The notes beneath the pieces are model-generated. The model ran no database searches. It had not been told where the DNA came from and worked only from the letters and a program-made list of their open reading frames with translations. Below are positions 19,120 through 31,010 of a DNA stretch of 64,000 nucleotides, in pieces. The DNA lies in assembly GCF_040954835.1 (NCBI RefSeq), contig NC_090714.1, positions 4,018,501 through 4,082,500 on the forward strand, read 5' to 3'. Origin of the DNA: Lepisosteus oculatus (lineage: Eukaryota > Chordata > Actinopteri > Semionotiformes > Lepisosteidae). The translations under genes and the position numbers were made by a program. The first letter of the stretch is position 1, and the number at the start of each line of letters is the position of its first letter.

Positions 19120-21810
19120 TAACAATGTGATTGGCCCCACTGGTGTGTCTCCTTTTACTGTAACATCTAAACAAGTGGAGTGCGTGTTTTTTGTGTTTGA
19201 AGGACTCGAAAATGAATGTGCCTGGAAAATCTGGAAGGCAATACTTTGCAAAAATGAACAAGTCATGAAGAGCTTAGTCCTGTATTTTATAAATTATTCC
19301 AAAAGTCACTGGACATATATACAGTTCTGAGTTTGTGGAAGACATCTGCACATTTGCATAACTCTAGTTAAAAACTGAAAGTGGATGAAAAAAAGGGAAA
19401 GATAAAATAGCACACATAGTTACTTTTTGAATTCAAGAAGGGAGGTTTGTACGGGTAAGAAGGCATGATTGGATCTATTTTTGAGGGAGAAATTGGACAG
19501 ATTTTTCTTCCTTTGAGAAGAAATGTATTTTTTCATATGGCTACATTATCTGTTTGCCAGGGTGTTTTGGAGACAAGTCGCTCTGTGTTTGTTTGTTTTA
19601 TTTTATCAGGGTAGACCTGTGTTTTTAACTGTTATTTGTCTCAAGTGTGTTCTGGTCTTGGGTTCCATCTACTGATCAACCTTACAGATGCCTGTAACCC
19701 CCGCGGCATCACACTTTCATTTAGTTTACATGTAATACTTATTACCTAAGAGCGACGTGTTTCAATCTGAGATTTAGCTTTTTTATTTTAAATAGAAAGC
19801 CTGACATTACTTTCACTTTCCTATTTTCACAGCAACAGTCTGGCCTCCTGGAGACTCCTGTTGAATTCGCTCTCGGCCTGTTCTCACTCCTCCAGCTGCT
19901 CTGTCACCCCTGAGGCTGGAGGAAGGGCTCTCCTGTGGGTGAAGTGTCCTGGGCTCCTGTTGGGTGAGCAGTACTTCATCAGCGCAGCTGCTGGAGGATA
20001 TTACAGAGCTAAAGGTCTTAGGTGGCACTGTTCCCTGTGGCCCATAATGTCCATACCAAAGCCCCAGTACAGAGAGTGAACTTAAAATATCCTGGGCCCT
20101 ACAGTGCTCAGACAGGTCATTTCACCTCAAACTCGTGAAGTTATACCTGAGCTTCACGATTGCCGAAAGGTAATTTTACATGCTCCTGGACTTGTACTAA
20201 GCATGTCACTTCCAGCCTTACCTGATGCAGCTCTAGTTGAGATATAATCTTGTTATGGACATGAATGGTATGATTTGAGAGCCATGTCATCCTAGCAGAA
20301 ACCCATCACTGACACTTGTGCTATTATTATAGACAGCTTTAATTGGTTTCTATCACAGTTATTTAAGCCAACATTTTACATACAGCTATATAATTAATCA
20401 TAGATAATGATTGAACAATAGGCTTTGTATTGCTTCTATTTTCCTCTGGGCTTGAGCAACTGTCCCTCCCTGCTGCTGACAACCCAATTCTACAGAATAC
20501 CTGTCATGAGTTGCTTTGAACTGTGGGAATTCTGTTTGTAACTGCACTTAAATGTGTGTATCTGTATGTATATAGGTGCAGAGTTAAACTAGTCAGGTGA
20601 AGGCCAGAAACTGAGTACTACAAATGGATGTTGGGCACATCGTTAGGACTGATTTTTAGGCTCATGATTTTCAATATCAATTACTGTACATGAAACAGCC
20701 ATGAAATGGTTTCATAGCAGTTTTGCTTCTACAGTAAGTAGCCATGTCACAGTGAAATCTGTTTTCATATTTGTTAGTAGAAGACTGTATTTCTATATTA
20801 TGTAATTCTCAACAGTGCTGATGATCACAGGCCTTTCCCCTGCGTTCTTGAGCTGGGGGGATCATGAGGACCACCTGGACACTCAGCACAGTCTGCAGCC
20901 TCACCTGCATGAGAGGTCATTCTGAACAACAGGTTCTTACGTCAATAGGAGGGAGTTTTGATGTAGGATTTTGTCTTTCAGGGGTTTAAAATATATCACA
21001 TCCCTAATTCTTTTAAGAAAGGTTGATATGAAAATGTTGGAATTGTTATGAAAACAACAGAGTGATCATTTTATACACATTCTCTGGTCAGTAACAGCTT
21101 TGCACCTGGAGTAACAAATGTTGAAAGTTGTATCTCTTCATGTCTCTTGTTTTTCAAGGAATCAGTGGATAGTTTAATGTTTCTTGTTTTGTTTTGTGAA
21201 AAAAGGGAAATGTAAACTAACTTTGTAACCACACAAAGAATGGTTTTCCTCCTGAAATGTCTTTTTCTGAGTAAACTTCTGGTTTCTTTCATTGTGTCTA
21301 TGCTGTGGGGACTAGACAGATCTCTCAGAGACCTGGATAGACATTAAGATTGAATTACATTTGATACGTGTTCGTCCTAAAGTAGTAAACAGTAAATATT
21401 GTTTAGAAGAAGAGCTGTTGAGTTGCATTCTGCTTCATGCAGAATAAAAATTAATCCCTTGAATATTCAGAATGTTTATTTTTTCTGTCACTAATAGTTA
21501 AGTTTCTTCTTTTAAATATATGTGCATCTTAATCATTAGTAGTTAAATTGCTTATATTCTTGAGTCCACACCCAAAATGCCTATTTAAATGTGGAATAGT
21601 GTTCAGAGCTGTTGTGTTGTGAAGCAGATTGTGGGTGTGTGCATTATAGCACAAGACAGGTGCGAATTAACCATGCAGTGCTCTTTCAGAGGACAGTGTG
21701 CTCTTCTCATACAGTGCTGTAATCACTGTTCTTTCATGGTGTTCTCAGCCACAGGAAAGCACATGAAACATCTCTGATGGCTTTACATTCTCTCTCAACT
21801 CCCTGCTAAT
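19120..21810. other. Intergenic stretch, no gene recognised
   Basis: A+T-rich sequence. A possible acceptor (TTTTCACAG at about 19832) precedes a GC-richer segment to about 20020, with a 72-codon frame on the plus strand (19861-20079); no domain is recognisable. Nothing else stands out. Confidence 0.3.
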
Positions 21811-21818
21811 CCCTTCTA

Positions 21819-22221
21819 GGTCTCAGGAGTCAAGGTGAACCTGCCCAAGGTAGAGCTGCTCTTCCAGATCCTTCTTATTGCCAGAAGCAGGCTGGGCAAG
21901 AGCAATATTCACTTCGAGAGAGCTATGACATTAAGCAAATGCCTCTACAGAATTATTTTACCAACATCAGTTGTGCAATCAAGCAGTTGCTTGACCACAG
22001 GCTACATGCCTTTGTGTACATTCAAGCAACAGCTGGAGATTTACAGGCAAAGTGCAGGGAAGAAGCTTGTGCAACAACTACCATGGATGAAGATGAAGCA
22101 CCTTAAATTCATGACTGAGTGGCACTCTGAGCAGCCTAAAGGGGTAAAGGAGACAGATGCAGGCTCATTAAAGAAACAGGAGGCTGATCTTATGTGGAGG
22201 CTCACTTCCAACATGAAGTGA
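21819..22221 (+). CDS. Unidentified open frame, possible last exon
   Basis: After an acceptor-like TCCCTTCTAG at about 21819 two overlapping plus frames stay open. One runs to a TGA at about 22221 and contains LEIYRQSAGKKLVQQLPWMK and a charged end. The other runs to a TAA at about 22107 and reads ESYDIKQMPLQNYFTNISCA, then IKQLLDHRLHAFVYIQATAG, then EEACATTTMDEDEAP. The second looks more like a folded protein end, but I recognise neither. Composition is closer to coding than the flanks. It could be the 3' exon of a gene starting at the 18 kb promoter, a retrocopy, or chance. No AATAAA is evident just after it. Confidence 0.28.
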
Positions 22222-22304
22222 TCCAAGATACCCAAACAAATTGGTTTAAGAAACAATCCAAAGACTACTTTATTGCAAAAATCGAAATCGAAACGGTACA
22301 GGTG

Positions 22305-22421
22305 TAACACGACCGGCTGTTATCCAGACGCTCCGGCGGCCCGCAGTCTGGAGCTCCAGGAGAGGAAACGTTTCAGTCAGGACAGCCGGCCGGAGAGACG
22401 GTGGCCACCCGGGACCGCGAG
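22305..22421 (+). other. CpG-rich, exon-like segment with donor
   Basis: An abrupt rise in CpG content begins at about 22305 and ends at GACCGCGAG/GTGAGTGCGG, a near-perfect splice donor at 22421/22422. CpG-containing sequence continues, more weakly, to about 22860. It could be the first exon of a plus-strand gene reaching into copy 2 of the duplication. A second donor-like site (ATACAG/GTAGCC) lies near 22945. No protein is recognised. Confidence 0.33.
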
Positions 22422-24377
22422 GTGAGTGCGGCTGGTCTCCGGGATCAACTGCTGCTGCTTGAACAGTGTAGAAAAAGCGTTTCTAATACATGTAGGCGCA
22501 AGTTCTGGCCTCTCGCCAAAGCCAATACAAAGGTAGCACCTGTTTTTTAAAATAACCTATTTATTCGCTGGGAGGTGTTCAACGGAGCGAAACCATATTT
22601 CCCCCACCCTCAGATTAAGTGAGCGCAGCTGTGGGTTTCTTCATCACATTCTATTGCTTTACCATACTGAGAAAAGTCCATTGGTCCTGGGATTTCTCCG
22701 ACTACGAACACAAAGGTCTCTTTAAACCCGAAAGCAAGAGGCTCTGCAAGCAGAGTGCAGACCGGTTGGAGTCTCACCTTCGAACTGACCGCTCATCTGT
22801 CCGATTTTACGCCACACGGGAGCTCTGCGCTTCGGCGGTCAGGCTGGTGTAGAGGACAGGAAGTCTGGGAAGCTGAAGAGGAGAAACTAGTGAATAAGAC
22901 ACCTGCTAAAACACCAACAGACCCGAGAAAGCATTAAAAATACAGGTAGCCATTTTAAATAGTAACAATAACCCGTTCTATTTCGCCTGTTGAAAAAGAT
23001 ACGAAAGTTACTGGTTCAGTTTGAATTCAACGTCTCTTTCAAAGCCAGTTACTGTCCGCCTTCTTAATTATTCTGATGCCTTCTCTCGTTTCGTTTTGAA
23101 CTGTTCCCATCCACATATGAAGCAAATTTGACCGACATTCTGCTTACCAAATAAAGCAAAACATCCCGGGAGTATTTTCCTGTCGCTGCAAAGCCGCCAT
23201 TTAAGGACAAAAACGCAATACTGCTGCCAGAACAAGTTTTAAAGGACACTAATTGAAGGCGGATAAAGATTGATCACACCTAACTGTGGACTGTTAATTA
23301 ATTAGACATGTCTATAACACGGACTGGATCCTGGAGTTGACATGGATCCCTCAGTCTTTCCGACACAAGTAACTGGAGTCAATCCCGTTCCATACTTTTA
23401 ACTGAACCGCTGATGAAATAACCTTATCGAAACTTTAATTGAGGATTTACGATTTGTGTTCAGTTTAATTCAAAATACTATATCCATCCCCATCTATCAT
23501 CAATAGTAAAAGGTTTCAAGTTAGCGACACCTTTGCGCCAGAAACAGTGTTTCAGAATTCCGTCTTTTGGCTTTGGGTCAAGCAGTAAGAATTATACTGT
23601 AAGTGTTTGACAGTCAGTCTCACCTGTGATTACTGTACTGTGATTACTGTACTGTACGTCACTCACTGACCGTGGTTCCCTTTTCACTGTAGAACCCGTG
23701 TATACAGTGTAGAACACGATATAGACTTTTAATGACTTTTTAAAGTAATCAAAATGAATTTGCATCTTTTCGAGACACTTACACTATCAATTAATATAAA
23801 ACTCTGTTTCCACTACTTCATTGCCAGCGGTCTGATATTCATAAACAACACTTTCACCACCTGCACTCTGTGCATTTGACTGCATTTTGACTACAATAAC
23901 TTTCACATATTATGGTATATGAAGTAATAGCGTCTCTAATAGTAATAATAAGGAGCGAAGTGATGCTTCATTGATTGCAAACTTATTTCATTACATCCTT
24001 CTCACTATTCTGTTTTCTATGCACACACCAGTTCACTTTCTATTTACATCCATTGCTTTTGATTTTTAAATCTTTCATCTTTAAACTTCTATGTTGAACC
24101 TTGTCAAACGCCCATGGAAATATAAATATACTATGTCGTGACACCTGCTGTTTGTAAGGAACTATAGGGATATTCTGCCCGGACACCAGCTGGAGTACAA
24201 AACATATAGACCGATTTAATCGTCCATGTAGTTTTTTTTTTTCATTTTTATTTGTCTTTAGATTCATAGAATACATTTTGTTTAAAAAATAATGCTTGAT
24301 GAGAGAGCAAACAGGTGGAACCGCCTCGTCTCGGGACTGTGACTTGGCTTTAGTCTGAATAAGAGATGTACATGGCC

Positions 24378-24775
24378 GGTATTCTGCGTGGCCGGCCTGG
24401 TGGCTCCGCGGGCTGAACCATCTGACACTTCTAAAGTTTAGAGAGCAGATCGACTCTCGGAGAGTCTTGTGAGTTGAAGTCGAGCCCCGAGCCTCCCCGT
24501 CAGTCTGAGACCTAATCCCCGGTCTGAGACCTGATCCCCGGGTGAAGCTCTCATGCTGTCGGGGTGAGTTTGTAAAGGGAGCTGTTCTCTACCACGCCGG
24601 CCGTTTTGGGGGGCTCCATTTTCGGGGCCTTCCAAAACAGGGCAAATGGGGGGTTTAAGTCCTTTATAAATGCATAGATCGGAATTCAATTCAAAAAAGC
24701 AGCCCCTTATACCACTGAGACACCTGCAGGACAGGTGTGGCACTAGCAGTGAAAGAGAGGTGCAGTCCTAACTAG
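24378..24775. mobile_element. tRNA-like SINE block, copy 2
   Basis: Counterpart of 6996-7395 with only scattered substitutions (for example CCATCTGACAC for CCATCGGACAC, and GACTCTCGG for GACTCCCGG in the B-box-like stretch). The substitution next to the B-box core slightly weakens its match. Confidence 0.45.
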
Positions 24776-25013
24776 GAGCGACAGGGGTCTCTCTCCAGCA
24801 CATTTCTCTTGATTCGACCAGCTGGCCGCAAGCTAAACGAGTCCGGCAAGCAGTTTTGTAGGAGAACGGCAGTGAATTGGGTTGTCTGAAAATCCTCAGC
24901 CGTTAAATACTAAATTTATGATTTGGTGAGTTCAAGTTTCTATTTATCTTCAGCTGTCGTTCATGAACCGAGCCCGCCCCCAGAGTGTCCTTCCTCAGCG
25001 GACACGCCCCGTC

Positions 25014-25049
25014 CACCTGTTCCACAGGTGCGCCCGGCAAGATGGCGGC
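25014..25049 (+). promoter_or_regulatory. Promoter core of the plus unit, copy 2
   Basis: The CACCTG/CAGGTG palindrome (25014-25030) and AAGATGGCGGC (25039-25049) have the same spacing and sequence as in copy 1, although the sequence upstream differs by a deletion of several dozen bases. Confidence 0.6.
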
Positions 25050-26185
25050 GGGGAGAGTTTCTGCGGCGTGAGGTGCGTTTGCGTTTGATTTCTAATTTTC
25101 TTCTTTTAAATGCAAAAACTCAAATTTGAGTTTGAGGAAAGTTAGACGAAACTGTATTGTTGTTGCAACTTTTGTTAACTGCATTTGTTTCTGTTGAATT
25201 TGTGTTTTAGGACGCCGAAATGAGTGTCCTGTCTGTTTGAGCGTGCTCTCGAAGTTATAAAAGTCTCCATTCAGCGTTCTTATACTACCTTTCATGTAAG
25301 TATGTTTTTAAAGACATGGTATCTCTAGCTCTGTTTCCTTTAACGAAAAAAGCTGTAATTTATCTTCAGTCACTTGCTGTATAAAGTTAGTAACTGTGTA
25401 TCTAACTGTTAGTATCTCAGCTTTGCGGAATCGGGTTATATCGCTTTCCGTTCCGAAATGATCAACTTTTGCCAAGATTAAATTTACCAATTCGTATGTT
25501 TTCTTATTTCTCCAGGTGACGAAGGGATTTCAAAAACCGGCCTCCAGTTAGAAAGTGTTTTTTTTCCGAGGTAAGTTTTATTCTTATCTTTTGCCATACT
25601 GTTTATATTTGTGTATTAAAGACGACTCGTATTTCACAGCTTTTTAACACCAGAACGGTTTTATTTTAACGTTATCACTTCTTTTCGTTTAGTTGTGCTC
25701 TTGCTGAATACAAATAGGAAACACTAAATCGCTGGTTCATTTTATGGGTTATTTTATTCCTAATAGGCTGAACTAATTTCTAAATATTAGAGTAGTGTGA
25801 CTGGGATGTCTGTGATTTCTCATGCTGTTACATGTTTGTATGTTTCTTAATTCAGGCAGCTTATTAAAAAAGTTAAGACTTCATTACTTCAACTTTAATC
25901 GATTTTACAAATCCGATATTTTGTTAACTTGATCCTTTTTCTTTTGCCTTCAGTTTTGCGGCTCCGACGATCTCCTTTCCAATCCACTCCAGCAACTCGA
26001 CGACCGTTGGCCAAGTTCTTCTCGACAATGTGTGCTTTTCTTGCATTTTATTTTTGCTACCAGTGGCTTGATCTGTAATGTCCCGTTCAGTGCTGTATTT
26101 TATTCTTGATCTGCATGTTTTCTGTTGACTGCTGCTATTGTATGTGTTGTGAATTTTGCAATAAAAACTCTCATTTCATTGTCTG
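25033..26185 (+). ncRNA. Spliced non-coding transcription unit, plus strand, copy 2
   Basis: Inferred exons: 1, about 25033-25072; 2, 25211-25295; 3, 25516-25570; last, 25954-about 26185, with AATAAA at 26160-26165. All splice sites match those of copy 1, and exon 2 is the same length as exon 2a (85). The intron after exon 2 resembles the 2b-3b intron of copy 1 more than the 2a-3a intron, which suggests that the extra pair in copy 1 is the 2a-3a one. The joined exons contain no useful open frame. Same interpretation and uncertainty as for copy 1. Confidence 0.6.
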
Positions 26186-26189
26186 CATT

Positions 26190-26885
26190 GTCCTGTATTT
26201 TCGAAGGTGTGAAGTGTTGTCTTGCAGCGTGCGCCACGCACCCCAAGGCGACAACCCATCGCACTGTCCTGGAAAAGTGCGAGGACGCCCGCCTTTTTAG
26301 ATAGTCTGGGGGGGAATAGGGTCCCTAGGAGGGAGCGTGGGTCTAGCCCTGGGGGGAGGAGAAGGGAGGATAGCTCTAGCCAAGCCCCCTCACTCCCAGC
26401 AGGAGGGGAAGGCAGGCTGGAGATGGCCTCGGCCCGAGAGAGAGGAGGCACCCAGGGCGGACTCAGCCTATCAGTCACAGTTGCAACTGACCGCTTTCTA
26501 AGTCCACACCCCAGGAGACCTGCCTCTCTGCAGGGACCAAAGCCACCACCAACCTGCCATCCTCTCCTGCCGGGAGCGAGTGGGCCTGGCTAGAGCTGCG
26601 GTCAATCAGCCAGCCCCCGCCTACCCCTCTCCAATGAGGGGGGGTGGGCGAGGCTCGGCTTGATTGCTACCACACCCCGAGAGAAACCCCAGATACTAAG
26701 TTTTTTGGCGGGAAAATCTGGACACGCTTAAAAAGGGGATAGCCTTTGACCTTTTCAAGTCAAAAAGCGATAGGGGGTCCCCTTGCGGCCACAAACTGTA
26801 AGCAAAATCTCTCCGCCAAAAAACTCACCAACACCGGGGTTTTTCAGGGCCAAAGGGGTACAAAACTCTGCACAAGAAATCAAAG
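26190..26885. other. Conserved GC-rich interspace, copy 2
   Basis: Nearly identical to 9930-10620. It keeps the E2F site (26703-26716) and the 13-bp inverted repeat (26699-26711 with 26813-26825). It has about 14 extra bases near 26404 and a degraded version of the 3' hairpin (26207-26264). Confidence 0.6.
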
Positions 26886-26889
26886 AACA

Positions 26890-28590
26890 AAATCAAGGTT
26901 CAATCAACCATTTATTGAGCGAAAATGGCATACAAAACAAAGCATTACAATACGTCGGATGCACAGGCTTCAAAGTGAAAATGAACAAGCATTTCAATTA
27001 CAAAGTGTCAAAGCACGGCTACATTAATGCTAAATACTGTTACAAGTCAACAGAGTAAGAAAACATTTGCAAACAACTACAAGAAAAAACACAGAAACAT
27101 ACAGCACGTTACTGTTTCTCCGAGTTATTAGTCGAGGCAGCGACCGGAATGAAGACTGGAACTTCGTTGCATTTCCTGCAAAAAAACAGAAATCAGTATT
27201 AACTTTCGGTTACAAACAATCTCGAAATGATCCCAGATAGTTAGACCGAGCTTCTGTATTGACTGACACATTTAGAAAATAAAGCAATTACCCTGGTGCA
27301 ACATAAAATGTTCCTATCCATGAAGTACTTATATTTAAAGTCTACATTTGAAGTGTGAATACGGGAGAGACAATAGTTAGTGTATCGATTAGAAACTACC
27401 ACATTCGAAAGTGTTTCTTTCACTATTTCCTTTTCAGCATATTCTTTTTCTGAAACAGTTCAGTTAACACATAAGCAATTATGTTGACACACCTGAAGAA
27501 GGCTCCACGGCCGAAACGTTGTGTTCTCTTTCTTCTTTTTTTCAGCATGGAATAAACCTATTACTTGTTCCTTTGCAGCCTACGCATGCTGACGCAGCTA
27601 CCCACCTGAGCAATTAATTAATATCTTTATAGGTTTCTATAAACAGCAGGCCTGCAGTGTTGTCGGGTCAAACCCATTTCTGCCGTGAAGAAATCTAGAA
27701 TCGCCTAGTTGAGTCTGCTTTTGACAAAGTACATCACTTTTCCAACAACAGCAGTATACAGTGTACTTCAACACGAATAAAAGGGTTTATACTTACACAG
27801 ATAATTCCAGCAGCTGAGCCAAGCGTGTCCTGCCCGAAGACACCAAACTGGAAACACAAGAACACAAGTATTTAAACGAGAACTTAAAGATAATTAAAAC
27901 CAAGGTTTTTAGCAGCAAACGACGTTTTCACTAGGGCCGATAGAGCAGAATATATTTCAAAAAGATGCGTGTAGAGAAATGAATAAAATGATTATACTTA
28001 CGTTTATACTTCCATGATTCAGTGCGACTCGTGTCCTGCCCGGACACTTAACTGAAAACACAAAAACAGCAGAATTTAGAATTTAACGACCACTGAAACT
28101 AAAAAAGTATTAGTTGCCAGATAATGTTTACTAGGAATATAAGAACATAATCACACAACATACTCTAGAAATGATTAAAAATCTTTAACGTTCTAGGTAG
28201 CCTATTTTCGGTTTTGGATAAATGCACAAGAGTTCACGAAAATTAAGATAAAGATACATACGTAAATTGACGTTTGCATTCTGCCAATACAGCAGTGGCT
28301 TTACTGCTACAACAGAGCTTTTCTTCGATGTAAAACGAATACACACGTCGTTTGTGTAACACAAGTGGCTTGAATTAAAAAATGCTATTTAGCTCCCAAC
28401 GAAAATACGTGTTTTACCCTTTTTGCGAGGTATAAAGTACATATTTACATTGGTTAAATTTATATCTACATTAAAATAAGGGAAAAATAAAAAAAGAATC
28501 ACAAAAGACGCGGAACAAACTCACTCAGCTCCGCTCTCTCCAGCAGAACCTGGCGCACAGGTGCGCGGGGCGTGGCCTGCGAGTGATGTC
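26890..28590 (-). ncRNA. Spliced non-coding transcription unit, minus strand, copy 2
   Basis: Right to left: start near 28590, exon 1 to 28525 (donor GTGAGTTTG, better than in copy 1); exon 2, 28051-28002; exon 3, 27847-27797; last exon, 27175-about 26890 with AATAAA at 26916-26911. Exons 2 and 3 again begin alike and end at GTAAGTATAA donors. A mobile-element insertion (27483-27606) lies in the intron before the last exon and leaves the splice sites intact. Confidence 0.55.
27483..27606 (+). mobile_element. Dispersed repeat with GAAGAAGGCTCCACGG core
   Basis: Contains CACCTGAAGAAGGCTCCACG, GCCGAAACGTTGTGTT, a pyrimidine run, CAGCATGGAATAAACC and GCAGCCTACGCATGCTGACG. It is absent from the same position in copy 1, so it inserted after the duplication. 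A reverse-complement copy lies at 31710-31820. I recognise it as a recurrent vertebrate repeat but cannot assign its family. Confidence 0.6.
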
Positions 28591-28877
28591 ATGCAAGTGG
28601 GCGTGGCTACAGACTGACGGTGCAGGTTGCTTTTTTTCTTGGGTCACCTAGAAACGTTTATGATTTTATTTACTTTTATTATTTTATCCTTAAAAAATCG
28701 TCATTTTCGCTTCGCAACTTGATACTTGATAACACTGCCAACATGAAGAGAGGTCCGTACAATTTCATTTCAAACCTATTGTGTTTCCATGAGAAATGAT
28801 ACAATACTGTTGGTAGTGTAGTGTATTGTATATTATTTTTTTTATTTTAATTCCAGTGTATGAGTATATTATACACA

Positions 28878-29228
28878 GTTTATCCATCTGTTTTTAACTA
28901 CAGTTCTGGGCTGTGGTGGGTGCCAGAGCCTATTCTGGCCAGCAACAGGCACAAGGCAGGTTACTCCCTGGAAGGGATGCTGGTGTATCGCAGGGCACAC
29001 AGACACAGACATGCACACATCCACACCAGGGGCAGTTTTCCCAGGAGCCTATTAACCCACCAGCATGTCTTTGAACAGTGGGAGGAACCTTGAGCACCCA
29101 GACTAAACCCACATGAACATGAGGAGAACATACAAACTCCACACAGACAGCACCCCAGGTCTGGAACTGAACCCAGGGCCCCAGCGCTGCGAGGCAGCAA
29201 TGCTAAACACTGCGCCACGGTGACACCC
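28878..29228 (-). mobile_element. tRNA-derived SINE, minus strand
   Basis: On the minus strand it opens with a tRNA-like head (GTGGCGCAGTGTTTAGCATT, then GGTTCAGTTCCAGACC). The body follows with TCTGTGTGGAGTTTGTATGT and TCTCCTCATG, then AATAGGCTCC, then a degraded tail. The same family is at 36388, 48425, 50285 and 55437. Confidence 0.75.
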
Positions 29229-29429
29229 TGCGTAGTTTGTATAATAAATTGTCAAAAACCCGTAACAAATTAAAATGAAGAAGAATAGTGACTTTGCTGT
29301 ACTAAAGGACACAATCTGAAATTAATAAAGCATGTGTTTTTTATATTCACTGTTCATCCAGTGCCTGGTTTATTTTTCTCTGCAGTTTCTTTTGTGATTA
29401 TTAAAAACATCAGTTTCCCGGTAGTCCAA

Positions 29430-29660
29430 TACTTCATATGATCCTTTGAAGTGAACAGGAAACACTTCTTTACCCACAGGGGTGAAGGAGAGTGGAACAA
29501 GCTGCCCAGCCATGGTGTTCCAGCTGATAACCTGGATTCTTTCAAGAAATGTCTGGATGAGATCCTTGATTAGTTCCTTAAAAAATAAACGGACTAGATA
29601 GGTCGAATAACCGTTTGAACGGCTAAAATGGTTCTTATGATCTCTGCAAGAGAGTGTGTA
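29430..29660 (+). repeat. Dispersed repeat (GGAACAAGCTGCCCAGCCATG family)
   Basis: AACACTTCTTTACCCACAGG, then GTGGAACAAGCTGCCCAGCC, then TTCAAGAAATGTCTGGATGA matches the segment at 57760-57990 and is a recurrent repeat in fish DNA. It is probably a piece of a retroelement; the family is not assigned. Confidence 0.55.
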
Positions 29661-30615
29661 TTATATTTCCACTTCTGGAAGGCAGAATGAATAAACTTTC
29701 TTCTGACTAGAATCCAGTGGCGGCAGCCCTGAACACATTTTTCAGATATTCTAGCATTAATACTAATTCTGACCCAACAACTAGCCATACATTCAGACCT
29801 CAATGTACACACAACGACACACAGCTCTGGTTTCTGTGTCAACAACACCACGAGGCTTAGGAATGAGCAAAATAAGGATTAGTACAGATAGACTGAGCTG
29901 TAAATGGTTCTAAACTGAAGTATGCTCACCGCACTGTCAATAGACACTTTTAAACCAGCCATACTGACTCTCCAGTAACAGGCCCAGGGTGCTTTTGATT
30001 CAGCTCACACCTAATTCCTTTCTTTATGATAGTCACATCTTAGATACTAGAATTTCTGAATGAGAGACATTCATAAAAGTGCAAGATAGTAAATATCTTG
30101 AAATAAATGGAAAGGGTTGGGTCTTCCCAGGGGCGAAACCAATAAATGTTACATGGAGTTCCAGAGCTGTGTCATCAGTCAGTTCGGGGGACTTGACTTG
30201 AATTGGCTCAGGGTAACTTTTCTTTAGAGGGATAACAAGAGGTAAGAACAGATCTAGGCCATTTCATCTGTCCTGCTCATTTGCATGTTTGTAGATCAGT
30301 TAATTTCAGCATTACTGAAGTGTTCAAGACTTTTTCTTCCCAAGTCTTCAAGAAGAACAATTTTACTCAATTAAGGATAAAAACAATTTCATTACTCGCC
30401 TTTTTTTTTTGCTGGCATTGCTGCTTCCTATGTTTTGGCATTTTTCTGTATGTACACATGTACTAGGTAACATACAGTACCATTTCTGTAACTGAAGAGC
30501 TTTAAGTTACTTTTAAAGTCTCCTTCACTTTCAAATTTTCAATTTCTAATTTGCCCACCCTATCAATCACAATTTAATTGAATCACTGCTTTCACACAGA
30601 GTAAGAAAGAATGCT
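29660..30615. other. Gene-free stretch
   Basis: A+T-rich sequence without a recognisable gene, repeat or RNA. It ends at the predicted 3' end of NUBP2. Confidence 0.4.
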
Positions 30616-30630
30616 TTTGTTTTGTTCCGA

Positions 30631-30636
30631 TTTATT
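30631..30636 (-). terminator. Polyadenylation signal of NUBP2
   Basis: AATAAA on the minus strand (within CTGTAATAAATCGG), about 375 bases after the stop codon. It is the first such signal downstream, implying a 3' UTR of about 400 bases. Confidence 0.55.
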
Positions 30637-31010
30637 ACAGAAATAAGGGCTTTAAATTAGAAAGCTGTACAAGTACAATCCTTGACCATTTGTCTGCTGA
30701 GTTGACAGGATATTTCATTTATCACACAGCTCAAGAACCTGGTTTGAAGCCAGTACTAGTGCTGCTATTTAAGAGGAGTCCTCATGCAATAGTGTGTGTT
30801 TGCTCTCTGCTCAGTGAGACAGCTGAGAAGAGGAGACTGAAGGATAACTCCAACCCAAAGGCGAGTGAGACTTGTGCATAAGCAAGAGAACCAAGGGGTT
30901 TTAATGACAGAACACAGCATGGTCCGTGTATAAAAACGTCCAGTTTGTTTCTCTGAAGGGAAAGGCAGCAGGTAGAAGGTGGGCATGCGGCTGGCAGGGC
31001 GGGTCAGGGG

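Larger units (their letters stand above)
23500..28640 (+). repeat. Large direct duplication, copy 2
   Basis: Partner of 5980-12310, same orientation and order. Copy 2 has a single exon 2-exon 3 pair and a single-unit last exon in its plus-strand gene, so it probably shows the simpler ancestral form. It has gained an insertion at 27483-27606. The 23.5-24.3 kb flank is clearly related to 6.0-6.9 kb but strongly diverged. Confidence 0.93.
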
